Shown here in pieces: positions 13,079-21,095 of a DNA stretch of 36,278 nt (the stretch's first letter is position 1; each line of letters begins with the position of its first letter). Under the pieces are notes generated by a model that ran no database searches, was not told the origin of the DNA, and saw only the letters and a list, made by a program, of their open reading frames with translations. Position numbers and translations under genes: made by a program. Origin of the DNA: a virus; IMG/VR virus record IMGVR_UViG_3300042090_001311, positions 1 through 36,278 of that record. The stretch is one strand, 5' to 3'.

Positions 13079-15141
13079 ACGCCTCCAACCTCTTCGGCCC
13101 CGACGCTCCGTCCCTGGGCCAGGGCGCTCGTCCGGCGGGCGGCTGGCTCGGCGGCGAGCCGCCCGGTGGCGGCAAGCCCCAGCGGCGCAGCGCCGAGCCC
13201 GAGACGAAGATGGTGCAGTGGTGCCGGCGCACCGCTGCGACGCTCAAGCGTGAGGCCCAAGAGCGCCTGGAACGCCAGAAGCGCAACACGAATCTCTCGC
13301 AGGGTGGGACGCCCTGGTGGCGCGATCGGCCGCGCTGGAAGCTCGGCACCAACCTGATGTTCCCGGCCACCATCCCGCTTCAGTGGACGGCCATCCTGTG
13401 CGACGCGCAGCCGACGCTCACGTACCGCACGCAGGACCGCAAGAAGCAGAAGCGCGCCGACATCGCGACTGCCGCTTGGAACAAAGCGTACGAAGACGGC
13501 CACTGGGAGCAGGTCATCCACGACGCAGTGCTTGTGTCACGGGTCCAAACGAAGGCGTACCTCTCTCTTCGGCCTAAGGTCTCTGGCTCTCAGGTAACTG
13601 CTGACTTGCGGTTCTTCAAGGGTGAGCAGGTCTTCTTCAACCAGAACGCGCGTGGCCCACTCGATGCCGAGGTCAGTCTCATCGAGTACCCCGAGAGCTA
13701 TGGCTCCCTTTGCGCTCGGTTCAAGGACCTCGAAGAGAAGATCGCCCGCAAGTACGACAAGCCGCGCACGGAGAGCCAGCCGCAGCGCCAGAGCGTGCTG
13801 GCGCCTCCCTCGTCCTACCAGATGCCGACCGGCGGCAGCCCGATCAACCTGCCTGCCTACGCCGCCTCCTCCAACCCACCGGACACCTACTCCGGCTCGG
13901 CGGGCCTCAAGGTGCAGGAGTGGTGGACGATGCCGCACGCGACGGTCAAGGTCAAGGAGCCCCAGTTCCTTGCGACCGGCGAGCCAGCGACGCGCCCCAA
14001 GCTCTACGAGACAATCGACCCAGCCGACTCCGAGCCCCTGCGGCGGGTCGTCACCGAGGGCGGCGTCATCTATGAGCTGCCTGCCTCGCTTGTCGCCGCC
14101 ATGATCGACGCCCAGGACAACGGCGGCATCCGCATCCTCTCCAACCAGCCTGCCTTCGAGGTAGTCCTCACGGAGGTAGAGTACCCGCTCTACCCCGATG
14201 GGCGCCTAGTCGTCATTGTGGACGATGACCTCCAAGTTGAAGATCGGATGAACCCGTTCGGGTTCGTTCCGCTGGCCGAAATCGTCGCCAATTCCGACCC
14301 CGGCGGTGGGCAGGTGGGGCCATCGGACATCGACCTCATCGCCTCCCCCTTCGAGCAGCTCGTTCGCATGGTGGCGCTCGTCGGCGATACTGCGATCATG
14401 ATGGGCAACCCAGCTTGGCGCATCTGGGCGGACGACCCGCTCCAGAACGATGATGTGACCAACGCCGCCGGTATGATCCTGCGCGAGTCTATCATGTCGC
14501 TGCGGTACTCCAAGCGTGAGCCAGCGCCCAACATGCCGCCGTACATCCAGAACCATATCAAGTTCCTCATCGACACGATCAAAGAACTCTCTGGGCTCTC
14601 GGATATTGCGGTGGGCAAGATGCCAGCCAAACCGCAGATCGCAACTGAGACGATGACGATGGCCCAGGAGGCATCAGGTGTCCGGTTCCGCGACTCCCTC
14701 TCGTCCCTCTCGATGGCCATTAAGATCGTAGGCGAACAGTTCCTAGAGTTCATGGCACGCTTCTACACGAGTCCGGTGGTTGTCCAGATCAAGAACGAGG
14801 CGGGAGTCGAGGAACCGGTCCCAATGCTCGGCGCGTACCTCACCGAGCCCATGATCGTCGAGGCCAAGGCCGGCTCGCGCCAGCCCTCCGGTCCCAGCGC
14901 CCGCCTCAACACACTGCTCTCGCTCAAGAACGCCGGTGTTCCACTCGACATCGAGACGGTCTACCAGATTCTCGAAGAGCTGGGCTCGATCCCATCCGCC
15001 TCAGCGGCCTTGCGTCGGATCGAGGAGCTGATGAAAGACCCGCGCCAGAAGTGGAAGCTCCTTACTGCGCCGAACGGTGGGAACCAGCCCAAGAAGCCGG
15101 GCAGCAAGGCTTCTCGGAAGGCGGGCAAACCTGCCGCGTAG
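13075..15141 (+). CDS. Portal protein
   Basis: A 688-residue protein. Size, position after terminase and before scaffold/capsid, and several features fit a short-tailed phage portal: an N-terminal disordered Gly/Pro arm, KLGTNLMFPATIPLQWTAIL and THP-like QPTLTYRTQDRKK near residues 90-125, and the helical crown region (PYIQNHIKFLIDTIKELSG then LSDIAVGKMPAKPQIATETM), a pattern common in P22-like portals. The C-terminus is basic (KKPGSKASRKAGKPAA). It forms the dodecameric ring at one capsid vertex through which DNA enters and leaves. ATGA overlap with the upstream gene. Confidence 0.8.
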   Translation: MNASNLFGPDAPSLGQGARPAGGWLGGEPPGGGKPQRRSAEPETKMVQWCRRTAATLKREAQERLERQKRNTNLSQGGTPWWRDRPRWKLGTNLMFPATIPLQWTAILCDAQPTLTYRTQDRKKQKRADIATAAWNKAYEDGHWEQVIHDAVLVSRVQTKAYLSLRPKVSGSQVTADLRFFKGEQVFFNQNARGPLDAEVSLIEYPESYGSLCARFKDLEEKIARKYDKPRTESQPQRQSVLAPPSSYQMPTGGSPINLPAYAASSNPPDTYSGSAGLKVQEWWTMPHATVKVKEPQFLATGEPATRPKLYETIDPADSEPLRRVVTEGGVIYELPASLVAAMIDAQDNGGIRILSNQPAFEVVLTEVEYPLYPDGRLVVIVDDDLQVEDRMNPFGFVPLAEIVANSDPGGGQVGPSDIDLIASPFEQLVRMVALVGDTAIMMGNPAWRIWADDPLQNDDVTNAAGMILRESIMSLRYSKREPAPNMPPYIQNHIKFLIDTIKELSGLSDIAVGKMPAKPQIATETMTMAQEASGVRFRDSLSSLSMAIKIVGEQFLEFMARFYTSPVVVQIKNEAGVEEPVPMLGAYLTEPMIVEAKAGSRQPSGPSARLNTLLSLKNAGVPLDIETVYQILEELGSIPSASAALRRIEELMKDPRQKWKLLTAPNGGNQPKKPGSKASRKAGKPAA

Positions 15142-15143
15142 TC

Positions 15144-15172
15144 TTGCGCGCCGAGCGTCCGCGTGCTATACC
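15144..15172 (+). promoter_or_regulatory. Candidate promoter after portal
   Basis: TTGCGC (15144-15149), 17-bp spacer, TATACC (15167-15172) with an extended -10 TGC. It begins 3 nt after the portal stop. The predicted start near 15179 is at an ATG (15180) that opens an 8-codon frame ending at TGA 15204-15206, 3 nt before the GTG of the next gene. Confidence 0.5.
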
Positions 15173-15209
15173 GATGGTGATGTCGCCCCAAGCCGAGGCT
15201 CGCTGACCC

Positions 15210-15707
15210 GTGGCAATGGGACCCCCAGGAGGGCCGGGGCCTGGTGCCCCGCCGCCGCGTCCACCAATGGGGGCACCCCCACCGCCGCCAGCAGCACCGC
15301 CTCCTGGCGCTCCCCCGGGAGCGCCTCCGGGGGCTCCGCCCCCACCACAACCGCCGCCACCACAAAACAGCGGCACGGGCCTTGGGGCGGCATCGGCTCT
15401 TGCTGCGCTGTTGACGGACCTGCCGAGCCATCTCGGCCCCGGCTGGCAGAACGTCGACGTTGGCATCCGCGCCCTGCGCCTGGCGCTGCGATCGACTGAC
15501 TTCCAGCAGTTGCCCAAGGTCGTCGCGGTCCTCCAGTCGGAGGTTTCCACCTTGACCAAGCTCGTCGCCACCTACACGGAAGCGACTGCCGGTGGGACGA
15601 GCACGCCCAGCGTCGAGCCAGCCCAGAGGGAACCGGGCTCGCTTGGCGAAACGTCGGCCGATGCCGACAGCCAGCCGGCACCGACCGGCGGCGACGACGA
15701 GACCTAA
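15210..15707 (+). CDS. Proline-rich head-associated protein of unknown function
   Basis: A 165-residue protein from GTG 15210 (ATG 15216 is an alternative). Residues 1-50 are an extreme Pro/Gly/Ala tract (repeated PPGAPPGAPPGAPPPP). Residues 55-125 form a helical domain (VDVGIRALRLALRSTDFQQL...VVAVLQSEVSTLTKLVATY). The tail is acidic and disordered. Lying between portal and scaffold, it may be an assembly factor, but no family is recognised. Confidence 0.55.
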   Translation: MAMGPPGGPGPGAPPPRPPMGAPPPPPAAPPPGAPPGAPPGAPPPPQPPPPQNSGTGLGAASALAALLTDLPSHLGPGWQNVDVGIRALRLALRSTDFQQLPKVVAVLQSEVSTLTKLVATYTEATAGGTSTPSVEPAQREPGSLGETSADADSQPAPTGGDDET

Positions 15708-15734
15708 CGCTGGACGGAGAGGAGGGTTAGAGGC

Positions 15735-15830
15735 ATGGCAAAGCGTCACAAGGGTGTCATGGGCCATATCAAGGGGCTCAAGAAGCACCACAAGAAAGGG
15801 CACAAGGGCCACAAGCGCCACAAGCGCTAA
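15735..15830 (+). CDS. Tiny His/Lys-rich cationic protein
   Basis: A 31-residue frame starting MAKRHKGVMGHIKGLKKHHK and ending in HKR repeats. A strong ribosome site (GGAGAGGAGGG then AGAGG) precedes ATG 15735. More than half of the residues are Lys, Arg or His. Such a peptide could neutralise DNA or RNA, or line the capsid interior. It is one of three very basic small proteins in the structural region (also 20651 and 21897). Function inferred only. Confidence 0.55.
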   Translation: MAKRHKGVMGHIKGLKKHHKKGHKGHKRHKR

Positions 15831-15848
15831 GCCCGCTCCGACCGTGAC

Positions 15849-15883
15849 GGCCTAACCGTGCTCGACTTCGAGACGGTTAGGCC
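15849..15883 (+). terminator. Strong hairpin between basic peptide and scaffold genes
   Basis: GGCCTAACCGT pairs perfectly with ACGGTTAGGCC (11 bp). Inside, CTCGA and TCGAG extend the stem by up to 5 bp past a one-base bulge. Only TT follows, so it is not a standard Rho-independent terminator. An RNA processing site, partial terminator or mRNA stabiliser is possible. Confidence 0.45.
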
Positions 15884-15906
15884 TTCACACATCCTGAGGA
15901 ACACCG

Positions 15907-17277
15907 ATGCCGCCTGAGACCAAAACTCCGCCGAAGTCGTTCCGCGAGCACATCGAGAGCGTCGTCGCCGACGCCACGAAGGACGCCCCGCAAGACGCGA
16001 AGGCCGCTGCGCTTGCGGGCTCGATCCCCGCGTTCTCCAAGGGAACGCTGCCGATCGACCCGGCTACGCAGCAGCCGCTCGAACCGCCGACGTTCGACTC
16101 GACGCAGGTCGCGCTCCCCGAGGACAAGCCTGCCGCCGCGCCCCCCGCCGCTGTTGCCCCTACCGCCCCTGCCACAGCGCTTGCTCCGCCCTCCGCGCCG
16201 GCGGCCACGGCGGTCGCGCCGAGCGACCAGCCGACCGCTCCGGCCGCCGTTACGCCCGCTGCCGCCGCTGCTGCCGGTGCCGCAGTGGAAGCGGCCATCC
16301 CGGATGTGTGGTCCGACGCCGTCGACTTCGAGTTCGAGGACCTGGACCTCTCCGAGGGCGGTAGTCCGGTCAAGGTCCCGATCCGGGTCCCCAAGGCCTA
16401 CGCCGAAACGGCCAAGCGCGGCTACGGCCGCCGAGCCGCCTACGACCGCGCCATCTCACGCTTCAACCAAGCTGATCGGACACTGCGGCCCCTCATCGAG
16501 GACGGTCGCATGGCGCGCATCCTGCCGCTCATCGAGCGCGCCTTCGCCGACCCTGAGTACGGGGAGCTGGTGTGGCGGGCGTACGAGCGGCGCGTCGCGG
16601 GCCTGCCCGCGATCGACCAGCCTCGCCCCACCCAGGCACCGCCAACCCAGGCCGCCGTCGCTGCGCCGGGCGCCCCGCCCGAGCTGGACGATCCCTACCT
16701 CTCACCGTATCTCACCCCGCTGCAAGCCCAGCTCCAAGAGGTCCGCCAACAGCTCTCGACGCTCACCCAGTCCCAGCAGACAGCCGAGCAGCAGCGCCAG
16801 GCGGCGCAGCGCCAGCAGGCCCTTCAAGCGGAGCAGCAGCGCCAGGCTCACCAGCACCTTGCGAGCATGTACCCGGGCATGTACCGGCCGGACCTGGCGG
16901 GCAACGACCCGACCTTCAACCGGGCCATCCAGTTCGCCCGTGACGCTGGCTACTTCCAGCAGTACGACCTCAAGGCCGCCATCATCTTCGGCGCCCAGGG
17001 CGTGGCCGCGATCGAGGCCGAGCGCGCGGCGCTCTCCGGCTCTCCCGCCGCCGAGGTGCTCCAGACGATCGAGGCTCGCCAGCTCGCTGAGGCCAGCGCC
17101 CAAGCGGCTGCCTCAGCCCGAGCGGGCGCGGGCGGCGCCGTCGCCGCACCTGGCCCCGCGCTCCCGGCGGGCCCGGGACCCAAGCCTTCCACCAAGCGTG
17201 CGGACGGCAGCCTCAAGGCGCCGGATGAGTACATGTCCGAGGTCGCTGCCTGGGTCCAGCGCGGTGGCGGTCGTTGA
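15907..17277 (+). CDS. Scaffolding-like protein
   Basis: A 456-residue protein directly upstream of the capsid gene. Residues 50-135 are a low-complexity Ala/Pro linker. Residues about 136-230 form a charged domain (FEFEDLDLSEGGSPVKVPIR). About 265-320 is a Gln-rich coiled coil (LQEVRQQLSTLTQSQQTAEQ). The rest is helical and alanine-rich. Position, acidic/helical composition and length are as expected for a scaffolding protein that templates capsid assembly and then leaves. No protease gene was found, so removal without cleavage is expected. Assignment by context. Confidence 0.55.
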   Translation: MPPETKTPPKSFREHIESVVADATKDAPQDAKAAALAGSIPAFSKGTLPIDPATQQPLEPPTFDSTQVALPEDKPAAAPPAAVAPTAPATALAPPSAPAATAVAPSDQPTAPAAVTPAAAAAAGAAVEAAIPDVWSDAVDFEFEDLDLSEGGSPVKVPIRVPKAYAETAKRGYGRRAAYDRAISRFNQADRTLRPLIEDGRMARILPLIERAFADPEYGELVWRAYERRVAGLPAIDQPRPTQAPPTQAAVAAPGAPPELDDPYLSPYLTPLQAQLQEVRQQLSTLTQSQQTAEQQRQAAQRQQALQAEQQRQAHQHLASMYPGMYRPDLAGNDPTFNRAIQFARDAGYFQQYDLKAAIIFGAQGVAAIEAERAALSGSPAAEVLQTIEARQLAEASAQAAASARAGAGGAVAAPGPALPAGPGPKPSTKRADGSLKAPDEYMSEVAAWVQRGGGR

Positions 17278-17286
17278 CGGCCATGG

Positions 17287-17292
17287 TATACT
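17287..17292 (+). promoter_or_regulatory. Extended -10 promoter before the terminator
   Basis: TGGTATACT (17284-17292) is a near-consensus extended -10 with no good -35. Transcription would start near 17299, only about 65-70 nt before the terminator at 17326-17366, so its product may be a short RNA. Confidence 0.4.
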
Positions 17293-17325
17293 AGAGGTCG
17301 GAACGAAGTCTCCTGTGGGCAACCT

Positions 17326-17366
17326 GAAACCGCCACCCGATTCTGCCCGGGTGGCGGTTTCGTTTT
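17326..17366 (+). terminator. Rho-independent terminator upstream of the capsid gene
   Basis: GAAACCGCCACCC (17326-17338) pairs over 13 bp with GGGTGGCGGTTTC (17349-17361); the loop is 10 nt and TTTT follows after one G. This ends transcripts coming from the scaffold gene side. Confidence 0.8.
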
Positions 17367-17377
17367 GCCCCCAGCGC

Positions 17378-17407
17378 TTGACAGGTTCCCAGGCCCCATG
17401 GTATTCG
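17378..17407 (+). promoter_or_regulatory. Capsid gene promoter candidate
   Basis: A perfect -35 TTGACA (17378-17383), an 18-bp spacer and TATTCG (17402-17407) with an extended TGG. It lies just after the terminator and about 120 nt before the capsid ATG, allowing separate, strong expression of capsid protein. Confidence 0.55.
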
Positions 17408-17528
17408 TTACCCAAAGCCAGCCGTAGGACTCTGACCGCCAGCGGGACGCTCTGCCCCCGCACCAAGCGCGAGACGGACTCCGAGAGCGAGGCGCACACG
17501 CTGCGTTTCTTCTTGGAGTTTTCGCCAT

Positions 17529-18548
17529 ATGCCAGCCGGGCTCGGGGGATACGACCAGGCCTCTGCGATTCTCGCGGAGTCGTTCGCGCCCTACGTCTCA
17601 GACGCGGTCTTTATCGGCAACCGCGTTGTCACCGTCTTCTGGGAACACGCCCGCAAGCACGACGAGGGCCGCTTCCTCGCGATCCCCGTGCTCGGCCAGA
17701 AGAACGACACCGCCGAAGCCTTCGGCCAGTACGACCAGCTCTCCAGCGGGCCACAGTCGCTCTACGACGTGGCCTCGATGCCGTGGTCGTGGTACCAGAC
17801 CGCTGTCTCGCTCGACTACATCACGGTCAAGCTCGTGCGCGGCCCGAACATGCGCGTCGACAACCTGGTCGTCCAGCAGGAGACCGCCATCGGGTCCATC
17901 ACGGACCTGCTCGGCCAGGACACCTGCTCGGTCACCAAGGGCCGCTCGACGCAGCACGGTAACAACCTGGTCGGCATCTTCGAGGCGACCGACAACGGCA
18001 ACACCTTCGATGTCTACGCCCAGCTCGCGCGTCTGGGCACTGGGTCCCTCGCCACTTGGGCCGGACAGGTTATCTCGCTCCCCAACTCCGGCATCGGCAC
18101 CGCCTCCAACGACGCCTCGCGCTCGCAAATCCTGCGGAACATGGCCGCCTGCGTCGTCGGCGACGCCTCACCGTCCCACATCATGGGCCGGCAGCAGGCT
18201 GTGGCCTCCTACATGTTCACGATGGACTCCCAGGTCCGCGTCTCGCCGGGTGACTCGGCCAACCCGTACCTGGGCAACCCGCACTTGCTCGCAGCGGTAT
18301 GGGTCGGTGACGACCACTTCGACGTGTACTCCAACGGCAGCTCGCTCGGCTACAACATGTTCTATGTCAACGCCGACCATCTGTGCTACCGCTACTTCGG
18401 CGAGAAGGGCTTCGACTTCATCCCCTGGATCGACACCCCCAACGTGCTGGAGAAGACCTGCCGCTACGTCATCGGCTTTGCCTGCTGCTCGGACAACCCG
18501 CGTCTGACAGGGTGGTACGGCGCGTTGAACGACCTTCTCAACCTCTAA
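17529..18548 (+). CDS. Major capsid protein
   Basis: A 339-residue protein. Position after portal and scaffold, size and composition fit an HK97-fold capsid protein. The middle shows an N-arm/spine-like helix (MRVDNLVVQQETAIGSITDLL), and glycine-rich beta segments follow (SPSHIMGRQQAVASYMF). The C-terminus has VLEKTCRYVIGFACCSDNP. ATG 17529 has GGAG 10 nt upstream. It builds the icosahedral shell. Its private promoter (17378) and the upstream terminator agree with a need for high expression. No specific subfamily could be assigned by eye. Confidence 0.7.
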   Translation: MPAGLGGYDQASAILAESFAPYVSDAVFIGNRVVTVFWEHARKHDEGRFLAIPVLGQKNDTAEAFGQYDQLSSGPQSLYDVASMPWSWYQTAVSLDYITVKLVRGPNMRVDNLVVQQETAIGSITDLLGQDTCSVTKGRSTQHGNNLVGIFEATDNGNTFDVYAQLARLGTGSLATWAGQVISLPNSGIGTASNDASRSQILRNMAACVVGDASPSHIMGRQQAVASYMFTMDSQVRVSPGDSANPYLGNPHLLAAVWVGDDHFDVYSNGSSLGYNMFYVNADHLCYRYFGEKGFDFIPWIDTPNVLEKTCRYVIGFACCSDNPRLTGWYGALNDLLNL

Positions 18549-18568
18549 GGTGATGGAGAACTAAGAAC

Positions 18569-18793
18569 ATGGCCGCCGAACGCTCTCGCCCTGGAAGCCA
18601 CTCCGTCCGTAAGGGGAAGGCTGTGGGGCCGGACTATCCAGAAGCACGGTACCGCAACCCGTTCGATGACGAGCGGGACCACTACACCGGCGGCGAGGGA
18701 GAGAAGACGCTCTACTCGCCGGTCAACACGCCATCGGGCATCCCAAGTGAGCTGCACCACGGCTACAACGACTACTGGGAGAAGGGAAAATAA
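18569..18793 (+). CDS. Small unknown structural-region protein
   Basis: A 74-residue hydrophilic protein (MAAERSRPGSHSVRKGKAVG...), rich in Asp, Glu, Tyr and Gly, with RNPFDDERDHYTGG in the middle. It is likely disordered. It lies 20 nt after the capsid stop and so is probably co-expressed with it. Function unknown. Confidence 0.6.
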   Translation: MAAERSRPGSHSVRKGKAVGPDYPEARYRNPFDDERDHYTGGEGEKTLYSPVNTPSGIPSELHHGYNDYWEKGK

Positions 18794-18799
18794 AAGCAG

Positions 18800-19390
18800 A
18801 TGCCGTTGCACCGCCTTTATAACCTCGTCACTGGGACCTACAACCCCTCCAGCATGACGGGCACCTTGCCTGGCGGCGCCGGCTCGGCGACCTCCGGTAC
18901 GGCAGTCCAGCCGGGTATCTCCGCGCCTCGGCTGGAGGAGTCGGTCATCGAGGTGCTCGACGCGACCGCGTCCGTCTCCATCCCGACGCCGGTCTCCGCC
19001 GGCAAGCTGCTGGTGATGACACCGCAGTATGGGGCGTTCGGCGCCATCTGGCAGCAGAGCACGCGCTACCAGCAGCCGATCCCGCGCGGCCAGTACGGCA
19101 TCGTCATGGTGCCCGGCAAGGCGAACGAAGAGACGGCGGCGCTCGGCGTCGCGACCGGGACCAAGGCAATCGTCATGTACGACGGCCCGATCCAAGCGTT
19201 CGTCACCACTGGACCCAGCAACACCACCGCCATCTCGGCCGGTATGCCGCTGACGGCTGACGGCTCGGGCAACCTCACCTACGCAGGTGCCTCTCCGGCC
19301 GCCGGCACGGTGCTGGCCACCGCCGCTGGCGCCATGGCGACCAACATCTCGACGCCAACGCTGCTCAATGTCTACGTTGGGGGCTACTGA
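18800..19390 (+). CDS. Possible head decoration protein
   Basis: A 196-residue protein, Gly/Thr/Ala-rich and beta-prone, with no charged helices. The segment SAGMPLTADGSGNLTYAGAS then AAGTVLATAAGAM resembles the repetitive beta surface of small phage cement or decoration proteins (DUF2190-like). Its place directly after capsid supports a head role. The resemblance is weak; a head-completion or fibre protein cannot be excluded. Overlaps the next gene by one base. Confidence 0.4.
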   Translation: MPLHRLYNLVTGTYNPSSMTGTLPGGAGSATSGTAVQPGISAPRLEESVIEVLDATASVSIPTPVSAGKLLVMTPQYGAFGAIWQQSTRYQQPIPRGQYGIVMVPGKANEETAALGVATGTKAIVMYDGPIQAFVTTGPSNTTAISAGMPLTADGSGNLTYAGASPAAGTVLATAAGAMATNISTPTLLNVYVGGY

Positions 19391-20103
19391 TGGGAGCGAA
19401 GGACCTCGCCGTTTGGCTGGACTTGCAGAACAACCCGCTCGGCACCAAGGCGGGTGAGAACTTTCGCGTCCCGTCCAACTACCAGATTCCCAAGGCTCGC
19501 ATCTATGTCGTGAACCACTCACGCACGCGCATTTGGAAGCGGATCGCTGTGCCGATGTCGGCCAAGCGCGGGGCGGAAGAGGTGCTCGTCTACGACAAGA
19601 AGCACGAGATGGAGCTGGTCGATATCTACAACGTCGAGCTGCTCTACCGCGCGGCCGAGAATGGGCGCGACATGAACCGCTACGAAGAGACGGTCAAGCC
19701 GGTCGTCTACGCCTTCCACGTCGGCCAGACGTACTACGCTATCCCCCCGGCGCGCGAGAAGGAGCCGGGTCAGAAGGAGCCAGCGCTGCCACGCGTCGAG
19801 GTCAAGGAAGGGGCCTGGGACCTGTACCTGGGCAACTATGATCGGATGCGCGCCGTCGACCCCAAGACCGGCCGGCCCGACATGCGCGTGCGCCAGGACG
19901 AGATGGAGAAGCTGGGCGTCTACTGGCGCGGGCGCAAGAACCCCGTCTTCCGGTACACCGACGATGGCGTCTCGACCAACGTCGAGGTCGACGGTAAGCC
20001 CAACCCGTACGGGTACCTGGAGTTCATCCGTGAGACGGTCAAGCCGTCGATGGAGCAGATCGACAAGGAGTACCTCACCGCACTCGACCTTATCGAAGCA
20101 TGA
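19390..20103 (+). CDS. Unknown virion-region protein
   Basis: A 237-residue protein in single-base overlap with the previous stop. Charged, mixed alpha/beta, with EGAWDLYLGNYDRMRA and VYWRGRKNPVFRYTDDG. No membrane segment. It lies among head genes and may be a head-completion or internal protein; no family recognised. Confidence 0.55.
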   Translation: MGAKDLAVWLDLQNNPLGTKAGENFRVPSNYQIPKARIYVVNHSRTRIWKRIAVPMSAKRGAEEVLVYDKKHEMELVDIYNVELLYRAAENGRDMNRYEETVKPVVYAFHVGQTYYAIPPAREKEPGQKEPALPRVEVKEGAWDLYLGNYDRMRAVDPKTGRPDMRVRQDEMEKLGVYWRGRKNPVFRYTDDGVSTNVEVDGKPNPYGYLEFIRETVKPSMEQIDKEYLTALDLIEA

Positions 20104-20117
20104 TGGTGGATGACTAA

Positions 20118-20363
20118 ATGGCGCGACGCATCTCAGCCGTTTTCCAGGTGACCGAGGACAAGCGGAGCGAGGGGTTCCTGGAGTTCGCGGACCCCTCGAC
20201 GCGGGTGATGACCTCCAACACCCACATCTGTGAGGACTTCAAGGCCGACAACGCCAAAGGGACCTCGAACGGCTTCAACTCGCCCGGCCGCTGGGATCGT
20301 AGCGGCACCACCATGTGGGCCCGGATGAACCGCGCCCGAGGAGTGAGCGACGATGGCGAGTAG
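20118..20363 (+). CDS. Small unknown protein
   Basis: An 81-residue protein starting MARRISAVFQVTEDKRSEGF. Polar with a glycine-containing C-terminus. Overlaps the next gene by 11 nt. Function unknown. Confidence 0.5.
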   Translation: MARRISAVFQVTEDKRSEGFLEFADPSTRVMTSNTHICEDFKADNAKGTSNGFNSPGRWDRSGTTMWARMNRARGVSDDGE

Positions 20364-20649
20364 CGCGATTAACGTCTCCAACCCCGTCACGAACCCCACG
20401 GCGGCACAGCTTGCGCAGATCGCCGCGAACATCGCTACGGTCTTGGGGGCCGGCTCCAGCCGAGGCAGTTACATCGACCTCTACGACTGCGTTACTGATC
20501 TTGCCGCGGCGATCAACTGTCTGGCGCAGGCGCTTTTGACGATCAACAACTCGACCGCAAGCTCGGTCGGGTCGGTTAGCACGCGCAACGCGTACGCCTT
20601 GGGGGCGACCGCCACCATTCCTACGATCATTAACACCGCGGCGGTGTAA
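20353..20649 (+). CDS. Small Ala/Asn/Thr-rich structural-type protein
   Basis: A 98-residue protein (MASSAINVSNPVTNPTAAQL...) with an amphipathic helix (LAQIAANIATVLGAG), a central helix (LAAAINCLAQALLTINNSTAS) and a beta-like Thr-rich end. The INNS-x-(T) region is also present in the 84-residue protein at 20840, suggesting a duplicated pair flanking a basic gene. Probably virion-associated; function unknown. Confidence 0.5.
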   Translation: MASSAINVSNPVTNPTAAQLAQIAANIATVLGAGSSRGSYIDLYDCVTDLAAAINCLAQALLTINNSTASSVGSVSTRNAYALGATATIPTIINTAAV

Positions 20650-20650
20650 C

Positions 20651-20839
20651 GTGGGCCACAAGAAAAAGAGCAAGAAGCTGGGCGGCGGGGGCCGCTTCGC
20701 TGCGCTCAAGGAGAAGCTGGAGAAGCGCGGCGGTGTGAAGGACCCTGGCGGTCTCGCTGCCACCATTGGGCGTAAGAAGTTCGGCCGTAAGGGGTTTGCC
20801 AAGCTCGCCGCACGCGGCAAGCGGCACCGGAGGGGCTAA
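20651..20839 (+). CDS. Small highly basic protein (GRKKFG motif)
   Basis: A 62-residue protein from GTG 20651, one base after the previous stop. It starts MGHKKKSKKLGGGGRFAAL. The segment KDPGGLAATIGRKKFGRKGF matches a pattern seen in small phage proteins near structural genes. About a third of residues are Lys or Arg. A nucleic-acid-binding or capsid-internal role is plausible but not shown. Confidence 0.6.
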   Translation: MGHKKKSKKLGGGGRFAALKEKLEKRGGVKDPGGLAATIGRKKFGRKGFAKLAARGKRHRRG

Positions 20840-21094
20840 ATGGCGAACACGGCAACGCAGCTCGGTCAGTACGCGCTGAACGTGGCGGTGGCTGTCCAAG
20901 AGCAGATCATCACCGGGCAAGTGGAAGGGGCCTCGAAGGGGCTCTGGACGACGGTGTTCGGCTGCATCATCCTCCTGGCTGAAGCCGTCATCGTCATTAA
21001 CAACTCCAGCACTGGCGGTGGGACAATCCCTAACGCGCTCATAACTGGGAAGTATTCGGCTACGCAGCCTTCCACGACTGCCATTCAGGTGTGA
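20840..21094 (+). CDS. Small protein with hydrophobic segment
   Basis: An 84-residue protein (MANTATQLGQYALNVAVAVQ...) with a hydrophobic stretch GLWTTVFGCIILLAEAVIVI (about residues 34-53) followed by NNSSTGGG, similar to the 20353 protein. The hydrophobic segment could be a membrane or core helix. It starts right after the previous stop. Function unknown. Confidence 0.5.
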   Translation: MANTATQLGQYALNVAVAVQEQIITGQVEGASKGLWTTVFGCIILLAEAVIVINNSSTGGGTIPNALITGKYSATQPSTTAIQV

Positions 21095-21095
21095 T

